From an uncultured Candidatus Saccharibacteria bacterium (GTDB taxonomy: Bacteria; Patescibacteria; Saccharimonadia; Saccharimonadales; UBA10212), in the NCBI GenBank assembly GCA_946478715.1, contig CAMLDA010000023.1, positions 1-8,115 of the forward strand: a stretch of 8,115 nucleotides of DNA. Direction: 5' to 3'. Positions within the stretch are counted from its first letter, which is position 1; every line of letters starts with the position of its first letter. The translations under genes were made by a program, and so were the position numbers. The notes beneath the pieces are model-generated. The model had not been told where the DNA came from. It searched no databases and saw only the letters and a list, made by a program, of their open reading frames with translations. Below, in pieces: positions 1-5,453 of this stretch.

Positions 1-710
1 AAATCCTGAATCGAACTGATTTTTTGATCAGTTATCAGGATGGCCGGCTTGTCGTAAACGGCTTCCATGCGCGAGGTGTCGGTCACCATGTAGGGGCTGA
101 CGTAGCCGCGGTCCATGGTAAAGCCTTCTACCACTTCGCTTTCCATAGCCAGGCCCTGGCCTTCCTCTACGGTCACTACGCCGTCTTTGCCGACCTTTTC
201 CATTACATCAGCAATCAGGTTGCCAATCTGCTCGTCGCCGGCGCTGATGGTAGCGACTTCGGCTACCCGGTTCTTTTTGCCGGCTATATCTTCGCTCATG
301 CCGGACAGCTGTTTGATAACATCCTGCGCGGCGGCTTCCAGGCCCTTGCGCAGCAGCATCGGGTTGTGCCCGGCGGCAATCAGCTTATTGGCCTCATTTA
401 AGATGTGGTAGGTAAGCACGGTTACCGTAGTGGTACCGTCGCCCGCTACATCATTCATCTTGTTGGCGGCCTGCTTTATCAGTTCGGCGCCTACTTTGTA
501 GCCCAGAGTCTCGTCATCGACGTCATCGATTTCCACGCCTTTGGCAACGGTTACGCCGTCGTGCGTCACGGTTGGATTTCCGTAGCTTTTGCTAATCACC
601 ACGTTGCGGCCCTTTGGCCCCATGGTGGTCTTTACGGCATCGTATAAAATTTTTGCTCCGCCCAATACGCGGCGGCGGGCATCGTCATCGTAAAATACTT
701 TCTTTGCCAT
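1..710 (-). CDS. groEL: 60 kDa chaperonin GroEL, N-terminal part (cut by window edge)
   Basis: Large subunit of the cytoplasmic GroEL/GroES folding machine, an ATP-driven double ring that encloses unfolded proteins. About 236 of the usual ~540 residues lie in the window. The N-terminus ([18 protein letters not shown]) leads into the equatorial ATPase domain, with the phosphate-binding TMGPKGRNV at 29-37, DGVTVAKG at 51-58, catalytic-type Asp at 51 and 87, and the nucleotide loop [11 protein letters not shown] at 89-99. The intermediate domain follows ([10 protein letters not shown]), then the start of the apical domain ([16 protein letters not shown]). The start at 710 is set by a strong Shine-Dalgarno (AAGGAGGAG, positions 716-724) that overlaps the groES stop codon, so translational coupling is likely. 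Second gene of the CIRCE-controlled groES-groEL operon. The reading frame is intact up to the edge. Family assignment is certain; the patescibacterial flavour is inference. Confidence 0.98.
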   Translation of the reverse strand, partial: MAKKVFYDDDARRRVLGGAKILYDAVKTTMGPKGRNVVISKSYGNPTVTHDGVTVAKGVEIDDVDDETLGYKVGAELIKQAANKMNDVAGDGTTTVTVLTYHILNEANKLIAAGHNPMLLRKGLEAAAQDVIKQLSGMSEDIAGKKNRVAEVATISAGDEQIGNLIADVMEKVGKDGVVTVEEGQGLAMESEVVEGFTMDRGYVSPYMVTDTSRMEAVYDKPAILITDQKISSIQD

Positions 711-722
711 CTGTTCTCCTCC

Positions 723-986
723 TTATTTGACGGTCGCTAAGATATCCTCTTCTTTGACAAGGATATATTCTTTATCATCCACTTTGACTTCGGTGGTGCT
801 GTAGCTTTTATAAACTATGCGGTCTCCGACTTTGATTTCTTTGACATTTTTCCCTACTTTGGAAACCTTAGCGATTTTTGGTTTTTCGGCAGCCTTGTCC
901 GGCAGATACAGGCCGCTGGCGGTTTTAGTGACAGCTTCCTCTTGTTCGGCAACTACCCAATCGGCCAAAGGATTCAATCCAGCCAT
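723..986 (-). CDS. groES: 10 kDa co-chaperonin GroES, short form lacking the roof hairpin
   Basis: Co-chaperonin that caps GroEL as a heptameric lid. It has 87 residues against about 95-97 in typical bacteria. The mobile loop that contacts GroEL is present (TKTASGLYLPD, residues 20-30, in place of the usual SAGGIVL-type sequence). The core strands KVGDRIVYKS (52-60) and the C-terminal EEDILATVK (79-87) are canonical. Between VGKN (44-47) and IKVGD (51-55) about nine residues are missing compared with E. coli GroES, where that segment forms the beta-hairpin roof of the dome. The start at 986 is preferred because AGGAGG (994-999) lies 7 nt upstream. A longer reading from 1043 would begin inside the CIRCE operator and has no ribosome binding site. 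First gene of the operon, ending 12 nt before groEL. Confidence 0.97.
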   Translation of the reverse strand: MAGLNPLADWVVAEQEEAVTKTASGLYLPDKAAEKPKIAKVSKVGKNVKEIKVGDRIVYKSYSTTEVKVDDKEYILVKEEDILATVK

Positions 987-1016
987 AAGTATTCCTCCTG
1001 TTATTTCCTTAGAAAA

Positions 1017-1036
1017 GATCCGCTGTCGGGCGGATT
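1017..1036 (-). other. Small stem-loop at the 5' end of the groES mRNA leader
   Basis: ATCCGC and GCGGAT (1018-1023 and 1030-1035) are inverted repeats around a 6-nt loop, extendable by one G-T pair. With a start near 1039 this would be the first structure of the groES message. A 5' stem-loop of this kind could stabilise the mRNA. That role is inference. Confidence 0.4.
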
Positions 1037-1063
1037 CTAGCACTCATAATAATAGAGTGCTAA
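1037..1063 (-). promoter_or_regulatory. CIRCE operator (HrcA binding site) upstream of groES
   Basis: On the minus strand it reads TTAGCACTC, 9 nt, GAGTGCTAG. This is the classic CIRCE inverted repeat, with one mismatch in the last base of one arm. CIRCE is bound by the repressor HrcA, which is released or inactivated when GroEL is busy with unfolded protein. The spacer contains the predicted groES -10 hexamer, so HrcA binding would block RNA polymerase directly. hrcA is not in this window. Confidence 0.96.
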
Positions 1064-1075
1064 TTATCCTGTCAA
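1046..1075 (-). promoter_or_regulatory. groESL promoter, sigma-70 type
   Basis: On the minus strand a perfect TTGACA -35 (1070-1075) is followed by an 18-nt spacer and TATTAT as -10 (1046-1051, 5 of 6 matches). The -10 lies in the spacer of the CIRCE element and the left CIRCE arm falls between the two hexamers. Transcription would start near 1039, giving a leader of about 53 nt before the groES ATG. Confidence 0.85.
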
Positions 1076-1096
1076 GCAGTAATTCCTGCCCGCTTA

Positions 1097-1124
1097 TTGA
1101 TAATTTAACAGATGAGGGTATAAT
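1097..1124 (+). promoter_or_regulatory. Promoter for the plus-strand GC-rich gene
   Basis: TTGATA (1097-1102) is followed by 16 nt and a perfect TATAAT (1119-1124). It points away from groESL, and the two divergent -35 boxes are about 20 bp apart. Transcription would start around 1131, so the message would carry the Shine-Dalgarno at 1151-1156. Confidence 0.7.
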
Positions 1125-1150
1125 AATTTTCATTCCATGTCCCCCAGAAC

Positions 1151-1156
1151 GGAGGT
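1151..1156 (+). promoter_or_regulatory. Shine-Dalgarno GGAGGT deciding the start at 1161
   Basis: GGAGGT sits 4 nt before the ATG at 1161. The in-frame upstream ATG at 1137 has no such site but lies 12 nt after the TATAAT hexamer, so a leaderless start there cannot be excluded. It would add eight residues. Confidence 0.6.
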
Positions 1157-1160
1157 AGGG

Positions 1161-1517
1161 ATGTCCGCAGTCGCGGCAACGCTCAAGCCCGGGGTCATCG
1201 CAGGGGATCCGCCCCTGCTGGTCATCGGCCATGCGCCCACCGTGGCGCCCCCCGAGCCGAACGGGCTCGAGCTCCTGAAGCGCCGGCTGGCCGATGCCCT
1301 TGGGGTCGGTGCCGAGCACTTCCAGGATCTGCCAGCGGACCACGAGAGCTTCCGGGTCGACCGGCTGCCCCTCCTGGCCCTTCCGCTCACCTTCGAGCAC
1401 CTGACCGCACCGGATGCCGTGCGCAGGTGCCACGAGGCGATCACGAAGATCGAGCACCGGGTGTTCGGCTGGGGCAGGTCTGCCCTGCCGGCCTCGCAGG
1501 CGAAGATGATCCACTAG
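1161..1517 (+). CDS. Unrecognised 118-residue protein, GC-rich orphan gene
   Basis: I do not recognise this protein. From the start at 1161 it has 118 residues, is proline- and leucine-rich, and has no obvious signal peptide or membrane segment. A hydrophobic stretch (PPLLVIGHAP, about 17-26) precedes a likely helix, LELLKRRLADALGVGAEHF (about 35-53). A second half follows with LPLLALPLTFEHLTAPDAV and a basic C-terminus ending in KMIH. Evidence that it is a gene: a TTGATA/TATAAT promoter, a good Shine-Dalgarno, strong preference for G or C in third codon positions, and an intrinsic terminator 64 nt after the stop. Base composition (about 72% G+C) is far above that of the flanking genes, which suggests recent transfer or a different selective history. 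It converges on the small gene at 1715-1927. No function is proposed. The minus-strand frame over the same bases looks like a shadow. Confidence 0.65.
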   Translation: MSAVAATLKPGVIAGDPPLLVIGHAPTVAPPEPNGLELLKRRLADALGVGAEHFQDLPADHESFRVDRLPLLALPLTFEHLTAPDAVRRCHEAITKIEHRVFGWGRSALPASQAKMIH

Positions 1518-1523
1518 CAGGCA

Positions 1524-1553
1524 GCGGGGGTCCGGCGCCAGCCGGCCCCCCGC
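1524..1553 (+). other. Very GC-rich hairpin just after the plus-strand gene
   Basis: Two 13-nt arms (1524-1536 and 1541-1553) pair in 12 of 13 positions around a 4-nt GCCA loop, beginning 6 nt after the stop codon. No T-run follows on either strand, so it is not a classical intrinsic terminator. It could protect the mRNA 3' end or be a protein-binding site. Its role is unknown. Confidence 0.6.
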
Positions 1554-1580
1554 ACCCCCTCCTTCCGGACCGTGGAATAC

Positions 1581-1636
1581 GCCGCTGGTTTCTGAGTTGT
1601 CTCCACTCCTCAGAAGCCGCGGCTTTCGTCATTTTA
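1581..1636 (+). terminator. Intrinsic terminator of the plus-strand GC-rich gene
   Basis: The arms 1581-1596 and 1609-1623 form a 15-bp stem with one bulged T and one G-T pair around a 12-nt loop. On the plus strand they are followed by TTTCGTCATTTTAT. The T-rich tail exists only in this direction, which supports transcription of the gene at 1161-1517. Confidence 0.8.
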
Positions 1637-1639
1637 TAA

Positions 1640-1678
1640 GCTCATAAAGAAAGTCGGGCGGGGCCGCAGCCCCGCCCG
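1640..1678 (-). terminator. Intrinsic terminator of the minus-strand small gene
   Basis: A perfect 10-bp stem (1655-1664 with 1669-1678, GGGCGGGGC type) closes a 4-nt CGCA loop. On the minus strand it is followed by ACTTTCTTTATG. On the plus strand no T-run follows, so it serves the gene at 1715-1927, ending 37 nt after that stop. Confidence 0.8.
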
Positions 1679-1714
1679 TAGTGGTTGATGTCGCGTCGCT
1701 GAAGGTTGCCGGCC

Positions 1715-1927
1715 TTAGGCGGCGGGCGGCTCAGAGCCGCAGACTTCGGCGATGACATCGGCACAGCCAGCGCACTCCTTGGCGTGTTCGCGGAGTCCGG
1801 CGCCGGCATCGGAGTTCAGAACCTGCTTTACTACAGCGGGTCCTTGACCCTCGAGCACCTCGCGGAGCGTGTGCTTGAGGGGAGGCAGATCATCCCTTGG
1901 TACCCGCATAGGCACCACCTCACTCAT
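1715..1927 (-). CDS. Unrecognised 70-residue protein with an HX3CX2C zinc-binding-like motif
   Basis: Small protein of 70 residues with no close match that I recognise. The N-terminal part is basic and proline-rich (MRVPRDDLPPLKHTLREVL). The C-terminal half holds H48, C52 and C55, which form H-x3-C-x2-C, plus C63. HX3CX2C is the metal-binding core of zinc-containing anti-sigma factors and zf-HC2 domains, but the extra N-terminal cysteine of those families is absent; C63 could supply the fourth ligand. The gene has its own TTGAAA/TATAAT promoter and a perfect terminator hairpin. The start is uncertain: the AAGGA before the ATG at 1927 has no spacing, while the ATG at 1909 (residue 7) is preceded at a normal distance by GAGG, giving a 64-residue protein. 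It follows the putative nuclease gene on the same strand but is separately promoted. Zinc binding is inference. Confidence 0.65.
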   Translation of the reverse strand: MSEVVPMRVPRDDLPPLKHTLREVLEGQGPAVVKQVLNSDAGAGLREHAKECAGCADVIAEVCGSEPPAA

Positions 1928-1960
1928 TCCTTAGGAGTTATTCGACCAAGAGACGATAGA

Positions 1961-1989
1961 ATTATAACATTAAACTGAAGCTTTTTCAA
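1961..1989 (-). promoter_or_regulatory. Promoter of the small zinc-motif gene
   Basis: On the minus strand TTGAAA (1984-1989), a 17-nt spacer and a perfect TATAAT (1961-1966). The -35 lies inside the last codons of the upstream gene. Transcription should start near 1954, leaving a leader of about 26 nt. Confidence 0.8.
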
Positions 1990-2926
1990 TAGCAGCGGTA
2001 GCCGCTACCGCTTCCAGGCTGGCCGCCAGCTGTCCGTCTGTCAGCTTGAAGCTATCAGGGCTGCATGGCTCCTTGGAATAAGCCCAGACTATCGCCTGCC
2101 GGCCTTCACCCGCCCCTTCTACCCATCTGTAACCGCGTTCGTAATCCAGTTCAGTCGAGGCCGTCCCATCAAAGAATTTTTCCGGCATCTTTGATTTTAG
2201 GTCAATAAAAATCAGGTCGTCCGGGCCGCTGATTACCAGGTCGCCGCCAATCGAATCCTGGGCCTGCGAGCCATAGGCCACATCGTATTTTCCGCCCGCG
2301 ATTTCATCCAGCTTCCTTTTAGCGGCAATTTCCAAAGACAGACCGCTTACCAGCGCTTCTCTCTGCTTATCAGATAGGCTGCCGACATGCTTCAGCAGCC
2401 CATCCATACCATCCGGGGAATCATTCCCAAGTATTTCCGCCAGGCCGCTTTCAAAATAATCGCGGATGGCGTGATTGTGGGCCAGCTTAAGCACGACCGC
2501 CGCCTTCCTTTCGTTTATAAGGCGCTGCAGGTTATGCCGGCCGCTATGGCGCTCCCTTTGGATGAACTCATCGCATCTTTCAATATATTGATTGGTGATG
2601 CCGCCCATCACCGCGCTCCACGCCAGATGGCGCGCAGAGTAAATCAAGGCGTCTTTCATAGGGACTTCGTCGCCGTGCTCAGGACCCAGCTGGGCCGGCT
2701 CTCCAACGGCCGCGGTCACTTCGGCAAGGCGCCTGCCCATTTCCTGTACGCTGGCAGTAGCGGGCAGCCCCAAGAAGCGGCCTTCGCGCCGGGATTTAGG
2801 CCCAGTGATTTCTTCTATCTTGCGCTGGTACTGCTCGCAAAATTTAACGAACACAAGCTCAAAGCTTTTGCGGCTATATTCAGGTTTAACGGCGGTCTCG
2901 TGCCTTGCGGCGGTTTCAGTCGGCAT
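1970..2926 (-). CDS. Uncharacterised protein with a putative PD-(D/E)XK nuclease core
   Basis: 318 residues, family not recognised. The N-terminal two thirds (about 20-210) look alpha-helical and charged, with repeated arginine/glutamate stretches (SFELVFVKFCEQYQRKIEEI; YIERCDEFIQRERHSGRHN). The C-terminal part carries what looks like a restriction-endonuclease-fold core: a helix glutamate in SLEIAAKRKLDEI (E199), a strand with GGDLVI (D229), then 12 residues on LIFIDLKSK, giving D242-L-K244, and a later strand QAIVWAYSK (277-285). This order and spacing fit PD-(D/E)XK enzymes, which cut DNA or RNA with a divalent metal. No signal peptide or membrane segment is visible. The start at 2926 has an A-rich leader and no Shine-Dalgarno. 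It is transcribed from its own promoter downstream of murE. It might act in DNA repair, restriction or phage defence, but no partner gene is nearby. The fold assignment is inference from one motif set. Confidence 0.8.
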   Translation of the reverse strand: MPTETAARHETAVKPEYSRKSFELVFVKFCEQYQRKIEEITGPKSRREGRFLGLPATASVQEMGRRLAEVTAAVGEPAQLGPEHGDEVPMKDALIYSARHLAWSAVMGGITNQYIERCDEFIQRERHSGRHNLQRLINERKAAVVLKLAHNHAIRDYFESGLAEILGNDSPDGMDGLLKHVGSLSDKQREALVSGLSLEIAAKRKLDEIAGGKYDVAYGSQAQDSIGGDLVISGPDDLIFIDLKSKMPEKFFDGTASTELDYERGYRWVEGAGEGRQAIVWAYSKEPCSPDSFKLTDGQLAASLEAVAATAAIEKASV

Positions 2927-2951
2927 TTTTGTTTTTGGTTTAACAGATTAC

Positions 2952-2980
2952 ATATTACCACAAAACCTCTTAAAATGCAA
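2952..2980 (-). promoter_or_regulatory. Promoter of the putative nuclease gene
   Basis: On the minus strand TTGCAT (2975-2980), 17 nt, then TAATAT (2952-2957). Transcription would start near 2945, so the leader is about 19 nt, A-rich, with no Shine-Dalgarno. The promoter lies between the murE stop and this gene. I see no clear murE terminator, so read-through is possible. Confidence 0.65.
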
Positions 2981-2993
2981 GCCCAGTTCAGAG

Positions 2994-4307
2994 TTATGAG
3001 GTCTTTGAAGAAGCCCGGCGCAAGGACTTTAGGATCTTTTTGGCGATTTCGATCTCGTTCCAGGGCTCTTCTTTGCCGCCCATGTTCCGGCTGGTCTGGT
3101 GACCGATGCCTGTGAGCAGCACGGTATCGCCTGGCTGCGCGGCTTTGAAAGCTTCTCTTATGGCCTTACGCCTGTCACCTATAACCTTGGTCTTTTGAGC
3201 GCCGCCGGCCTCTTGTATCCCTTGATGCACGGCATCCAGAATCTGTTTAGGATCTTCTGTATAAGTTTCATCGTCGGTCAGGAATATCAAATCCGCATGG
3301 CGGGCGGCCGCCTGGCCCATCAGAGGGCGCTTAGAGGTGTCCCGGTCGCCGGTAGCTCCGAATACCAGGATAAGTCTTCCCTTTGTAAGCTCCCTGCAGG
3401 CCGTCAGGGCGTTTAAAAGCGCGTCCGGGGAGTGGGCGAAGTCTACCAGCACATGGAACTTCTGGGCGGTCCTGATAGCCGTCATACGGCCAGGCACGCC
3501 TTTCTGGGCAGCGATGCCGCTTTCTATCTCCGGCTGTGAAAGCCCTAATGCCCGGCCCACCGCCAGAGCCGTCAGGGCGTTATAAATATTGAACTTGCCC
3601 GGCAGATGGGTTTTTAGGTGATATGTATCCTCTCCGGCGCTTACTTTGAAACTGGCGCCCGCAGCGGACAGCTTGATATCAGAAGCCCGGATATCACCCC
3701 TGTATACCCCGTAGGTCACCGGGTTATCGACGGCTGCCAAGAAAGCCGCGGCTTCGGCGTCGTCGGCGTTGACTACCCCTGTTCGTAAACCTTTCTTGTT
3801 CTTGGCGGCCAGGCGGAAAAGCTTTACCTTGGCGGCCAGATACTTTTGCATGGTCTGGTGATAGTCCAGGTGGTCCTGGCTGATATTGGTCATAGCCGCC
3901 AGGTAGATAGGCAGGCCCCAAACCCGGTTCTGGGCCAGCGCCTGGCTGGTCACTTCCATTACCAGCCAATCAACTCCCTGCTTGCGCAGCTGGCGCAGCC
4001 GCTTCATCATCAGCGGCGCCGGTACATTTGTGTAGTGGTCCGGCGGCATCACCAGGCTGTCCCCCGCCCCGTAAGCCACGGTTGTCATAAGCCCAACGCT
4101 GTAGCCCGCCTCGTAAAGCATCCTATGTATCAGGAAAGCGGTGGTTGTTTTGCCGTTCGTACCGGTGACGCCTATTATTTTCAGCTTCCGGCCCGGAAAA
4201 CCATATATAAGGTTCATAACCACGGCCTCCGCCAGGTGGCCCGAGGGCTCAATCTTCCTGAATAAGGCTTTGGGTATAAGGAGCTTGACGATTTTCCTGA
4301 TACTCAT
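2994..4307 (-). CDS. murE: Mur ligase of the MurE type, lacking most of the N-terminal domain
   Basis: Cytoplasmic ATP-dependent ligase that adds the third amino acid to UDP-MurNAc-L-Ala-D-Glu. It has 437 residues against about 490-500 in typical MurE. The ATP loop GVTGTNGKTTT falls at 46-56, where E. coli MurE has it beyond residue 100, so most of the UDP-binding domain is missing. The central domain keeps EVTSQAL (118-124, usually EVSSHAL), NISQDHLDYH (141-150) and AAKVKLF with probable carbamylated K160. The C-terminal domain keeps PGRM (272-275), VDFAHSPDAL (288-297) and GATGDRDTSKRPLMG (317-331). The site that selects the amino acid reads DDET (345-348) instead of the DNPR typical of meso-diaminopimelate enzymes, and GIGHQ (400-404) replaces GKGHE. 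The added residue therefore cannot be predicted. Divergent from tsaD by 27 bp. The start at 4307 has no good Shine-Dalgarno but lies 10 nt from a -10 box. Confidence 0.93.
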   Translation of the reverse strand: MSIRKIVKLLIPKALFRKIEPSGHLAEAVVMNLIYGFPGRKLKIIGVTGTNGKTTTAFLIHRMLYEAGYSVGLMTTVAYGAGDSLVMPPDHYTNVPAPLMMKRLRQLRKQGVDWLVMEVTSQALAQNRVWGLPIYLAAMTNISQDHLDYHQTMQKYLAAKVKLFRLAAKNKKGLRTGVVNADDAEAAAFLAAVDNPVTYGVYRGDIRASDIKLSAAGASFKVSAGEDTYHLKTHLPGKFNIYNALTALAVGRALGLSQPEIESGIAAQKGVPGRMTAIRTAQKFHVLVDFAHSPDALLNALTACRELTKGRLILVFGATGDRDTSKRPLMGQAAARHADLIFLTDDETYTEDPKQILDAVHQGIQEAGGAQKTKVIGDRRKAIREAFKAAQPGDTVLLTGIGHQTSRNMGGKEEPWNEIEIAKKILKSLRRASSKTS

Positions 4308-4317
4308 AATTTCTTTA

Positions 4318-4325
4318 AGTATACT
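4318..4325. promoter_or_regulatory. Palindromic AGTATACT shared by divergent murE and tsaD promoters
   Basis: The 8-bp palindrome provides TATACT as a -10 hexamer on both strands (5 of 6 matches): plus 4320-4325 for tsaD and minus 4318-4323 for murE. On the plus strand CTGATA (4297-4302) stands 17 nt upstream as a fair -35. The minus strand has only a poor -35. Each -10 is followed by 9-10 nt and then the ATG, so both transcripts would be almost leaderless. Confidence 0.5.
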
Positions 4326-4334
4326 GTAGGACAG

Positions 4335-5381
4335 ATGAAAATATTAGGGATAGAGACTTCCTGCGATGAAACCGCCGCGGCGGTGGTCGAAGACGGCCGC
4401 CGCATGCTCAGCAACGCCGTCTCAAGCAGCCTGGACCTGCATACGGCCTATGGCGGAGTGGTCCCGGAAATCGCGGCCCGCAGCCATATAGAGGTGATAA
4501 TACCGGTCATAAGACAAGCCCTGGCTGACGCCGCCTGCGGCTGGGACGATATAGATGCCATAGCGGTCACTAATCGCCCGGGACTGATAGGAAGCCTGCT
4601 GATAGGTGTTTTGACGGCCCGCAGCCTGGCTATCGTAAAGAATAAGCGGCTTTTTGGTATCAAACATGTCCTGGCCCATACATACGCCAATTTCATATCC
4701 GAAACCCCCCTTGAAGGGTACACCCTGCCAACGGTCCCACCCCTGTTCCCCGCCCTGGGGCTGATTGTCTCCGGGGGCCATTCCCAGCTGATGTTTTACG
4801 AATCCCACACCGAATACTCCCTGCTAGGCCAGACCAAAGATGATGCCGTCGGCGAAGCATTTGATAAGGTAGCTAAAATCCTGGGACTCCCCTACCCCGG
4901 CGGACCCTCCATAGATAAGGCCGCCCGCGAGGGTAATCCTGCCTCTGTTAAATTGCCCATAGCAAGGCTTGATAACCCCTATGATTTCAGTTTCTCCGGG
5001 CTTAAGACGGCGGTCCTGCGCGCCGCCCAGCAGATGGCCGGAAAAGACTTTACCCTGCCCTCTACGGAGCTGCCTGGGCTGCTTTCGGACCGCCAAAAGG
5101 CTGATTTGGCCGCCAGCTTCCAGAAAACGGCTGTCGACACCTTGGTGGCGGCCGCCGTCCGGGCCGAAGCGGAATTCAAGCCCAAAAACGTCCTGCTGGC
5201 CGGAGGAGTAGCCGCCAACTCTTCTCTCCGGGAGGCGCTGCGCGCCGGACTTAAGTCGCCCCTGCTCTGCCCCGATATCAAACTCTGCACCGACAACGCC
5301 GCCATGATAGCCTCAGCCGCATATTACTGGCATCAGCCGGCTGATAACCCCTATAAGCTGTCAGTTATCCCCAGCCTCTGA
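4335..5381 (+). CDS. tsaD: tRNA N6-adenosine threonylcarbamoyltransferase TsaD
   Basis: Transfers the threonylcarbamoyl group from threonylcarbamoyl-AMP to A37 of tRNAs that read ANN codons, giving t6A. It works in the cytoplasm with TsaB and TsaE, which are not in this window. 348 residues, full length (E. coli has 337). Seen in order: the ASKHA start GIETSCDETAAAVVEDG (5-21), YGGVVPEIAARSH (39-51), the metal ligands H111 and H115 in HVLAHTYAN, VSGGHSQL (145-152), DDAVGEAFDKVAK (169-181), FSFSGLKTA (218-226), the phosphate-loop AGGVAANSSLR (289-299), and CTDNAAMIA (318-326) with the third metal ligand D320. Residues about 121-138 form a longer linker than in E. coli. AGGA (4328-4331) lies only 3 nt before the ATG, too close for a normal Shine-Dalgarno. 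The stop is TGA, which shows that UGA terminates here. Confidence 0.98.
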   Translation: MKILGIETSCDETAAAVVEDGRRMLSNAVSSSLDLHTAYGGVVPEIAARSHIEVIIPVIRQALADAACGWDDIDAIAVTNRPGLIGSLLIGVLTARSLAIVKNKRLFGIKHVLAHTYANFISETPLEGYTLPTVPPLFPALGLIVSGGHSQLMFYESHTEYSLLGQTKDDAVGEAFDKVAKILGLPYPGGPSIDKAAREGNPASVKLPIARLDNPYDFSFSGLKTAVLRAAQQMAGKDFTLPSTELPGLLSDRQKADLAASFQKTAVDTLVAAAVRAEAEFKPKNVLLAGGVAANSSLREALRAGLKSPLLCPDIKLCTDNAAMIASAAYYWHQPADNPYKLSVIPSL

Positions 5382-5453
5382 ATCGAAAATCTTGCCCGGC
5401 TCCTGCTTAATTGTTATGCTATTTTTGAAAACAAACAGGTGCGAAACTCAACC

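Noticed and set aside
24..647. Plus-strand open frames across the groEL region
   Set aside because: They are antisense to an intact, highly conserved groEL frame and have no start signals.
987..1043. N-terminal extension of groES to 1043
   Set aside because: It would start inside the CIRCE operator, lacks a Shine-Dalgarno and adds residues not found in GroES; the ATG at 986 has an ideal site.
1044..1514. Minus-strand open frame (156 codons) opposite the plus-strand GC-rich gene
   Set aside because: High GC makes long chance frames. This one is rich in Arg, Gly and Pro, has no promoter or Shine-Dalgarno, and runs through the CIRCE and promoter region.
1161..1927. Toxin-antitoxin module
   Set aside because: The two small genes converge and do not form an operon, and neither resembles a known toxin or antitoxin. 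Kept only as an open possibility in the findings.
1706..1978. Plus-strand open frame opposite the zinc-motif gene
   Set aside because: No ribosome binding site, and the promoter and terminator signals there point to the minus strand.
2387..3115. Plus-strand open frame of 242 codons
   Set aside because: It spans two minus-strand genes and their promoter and looks like a shadow; the minus-strand frames have motifs and upstream signals.
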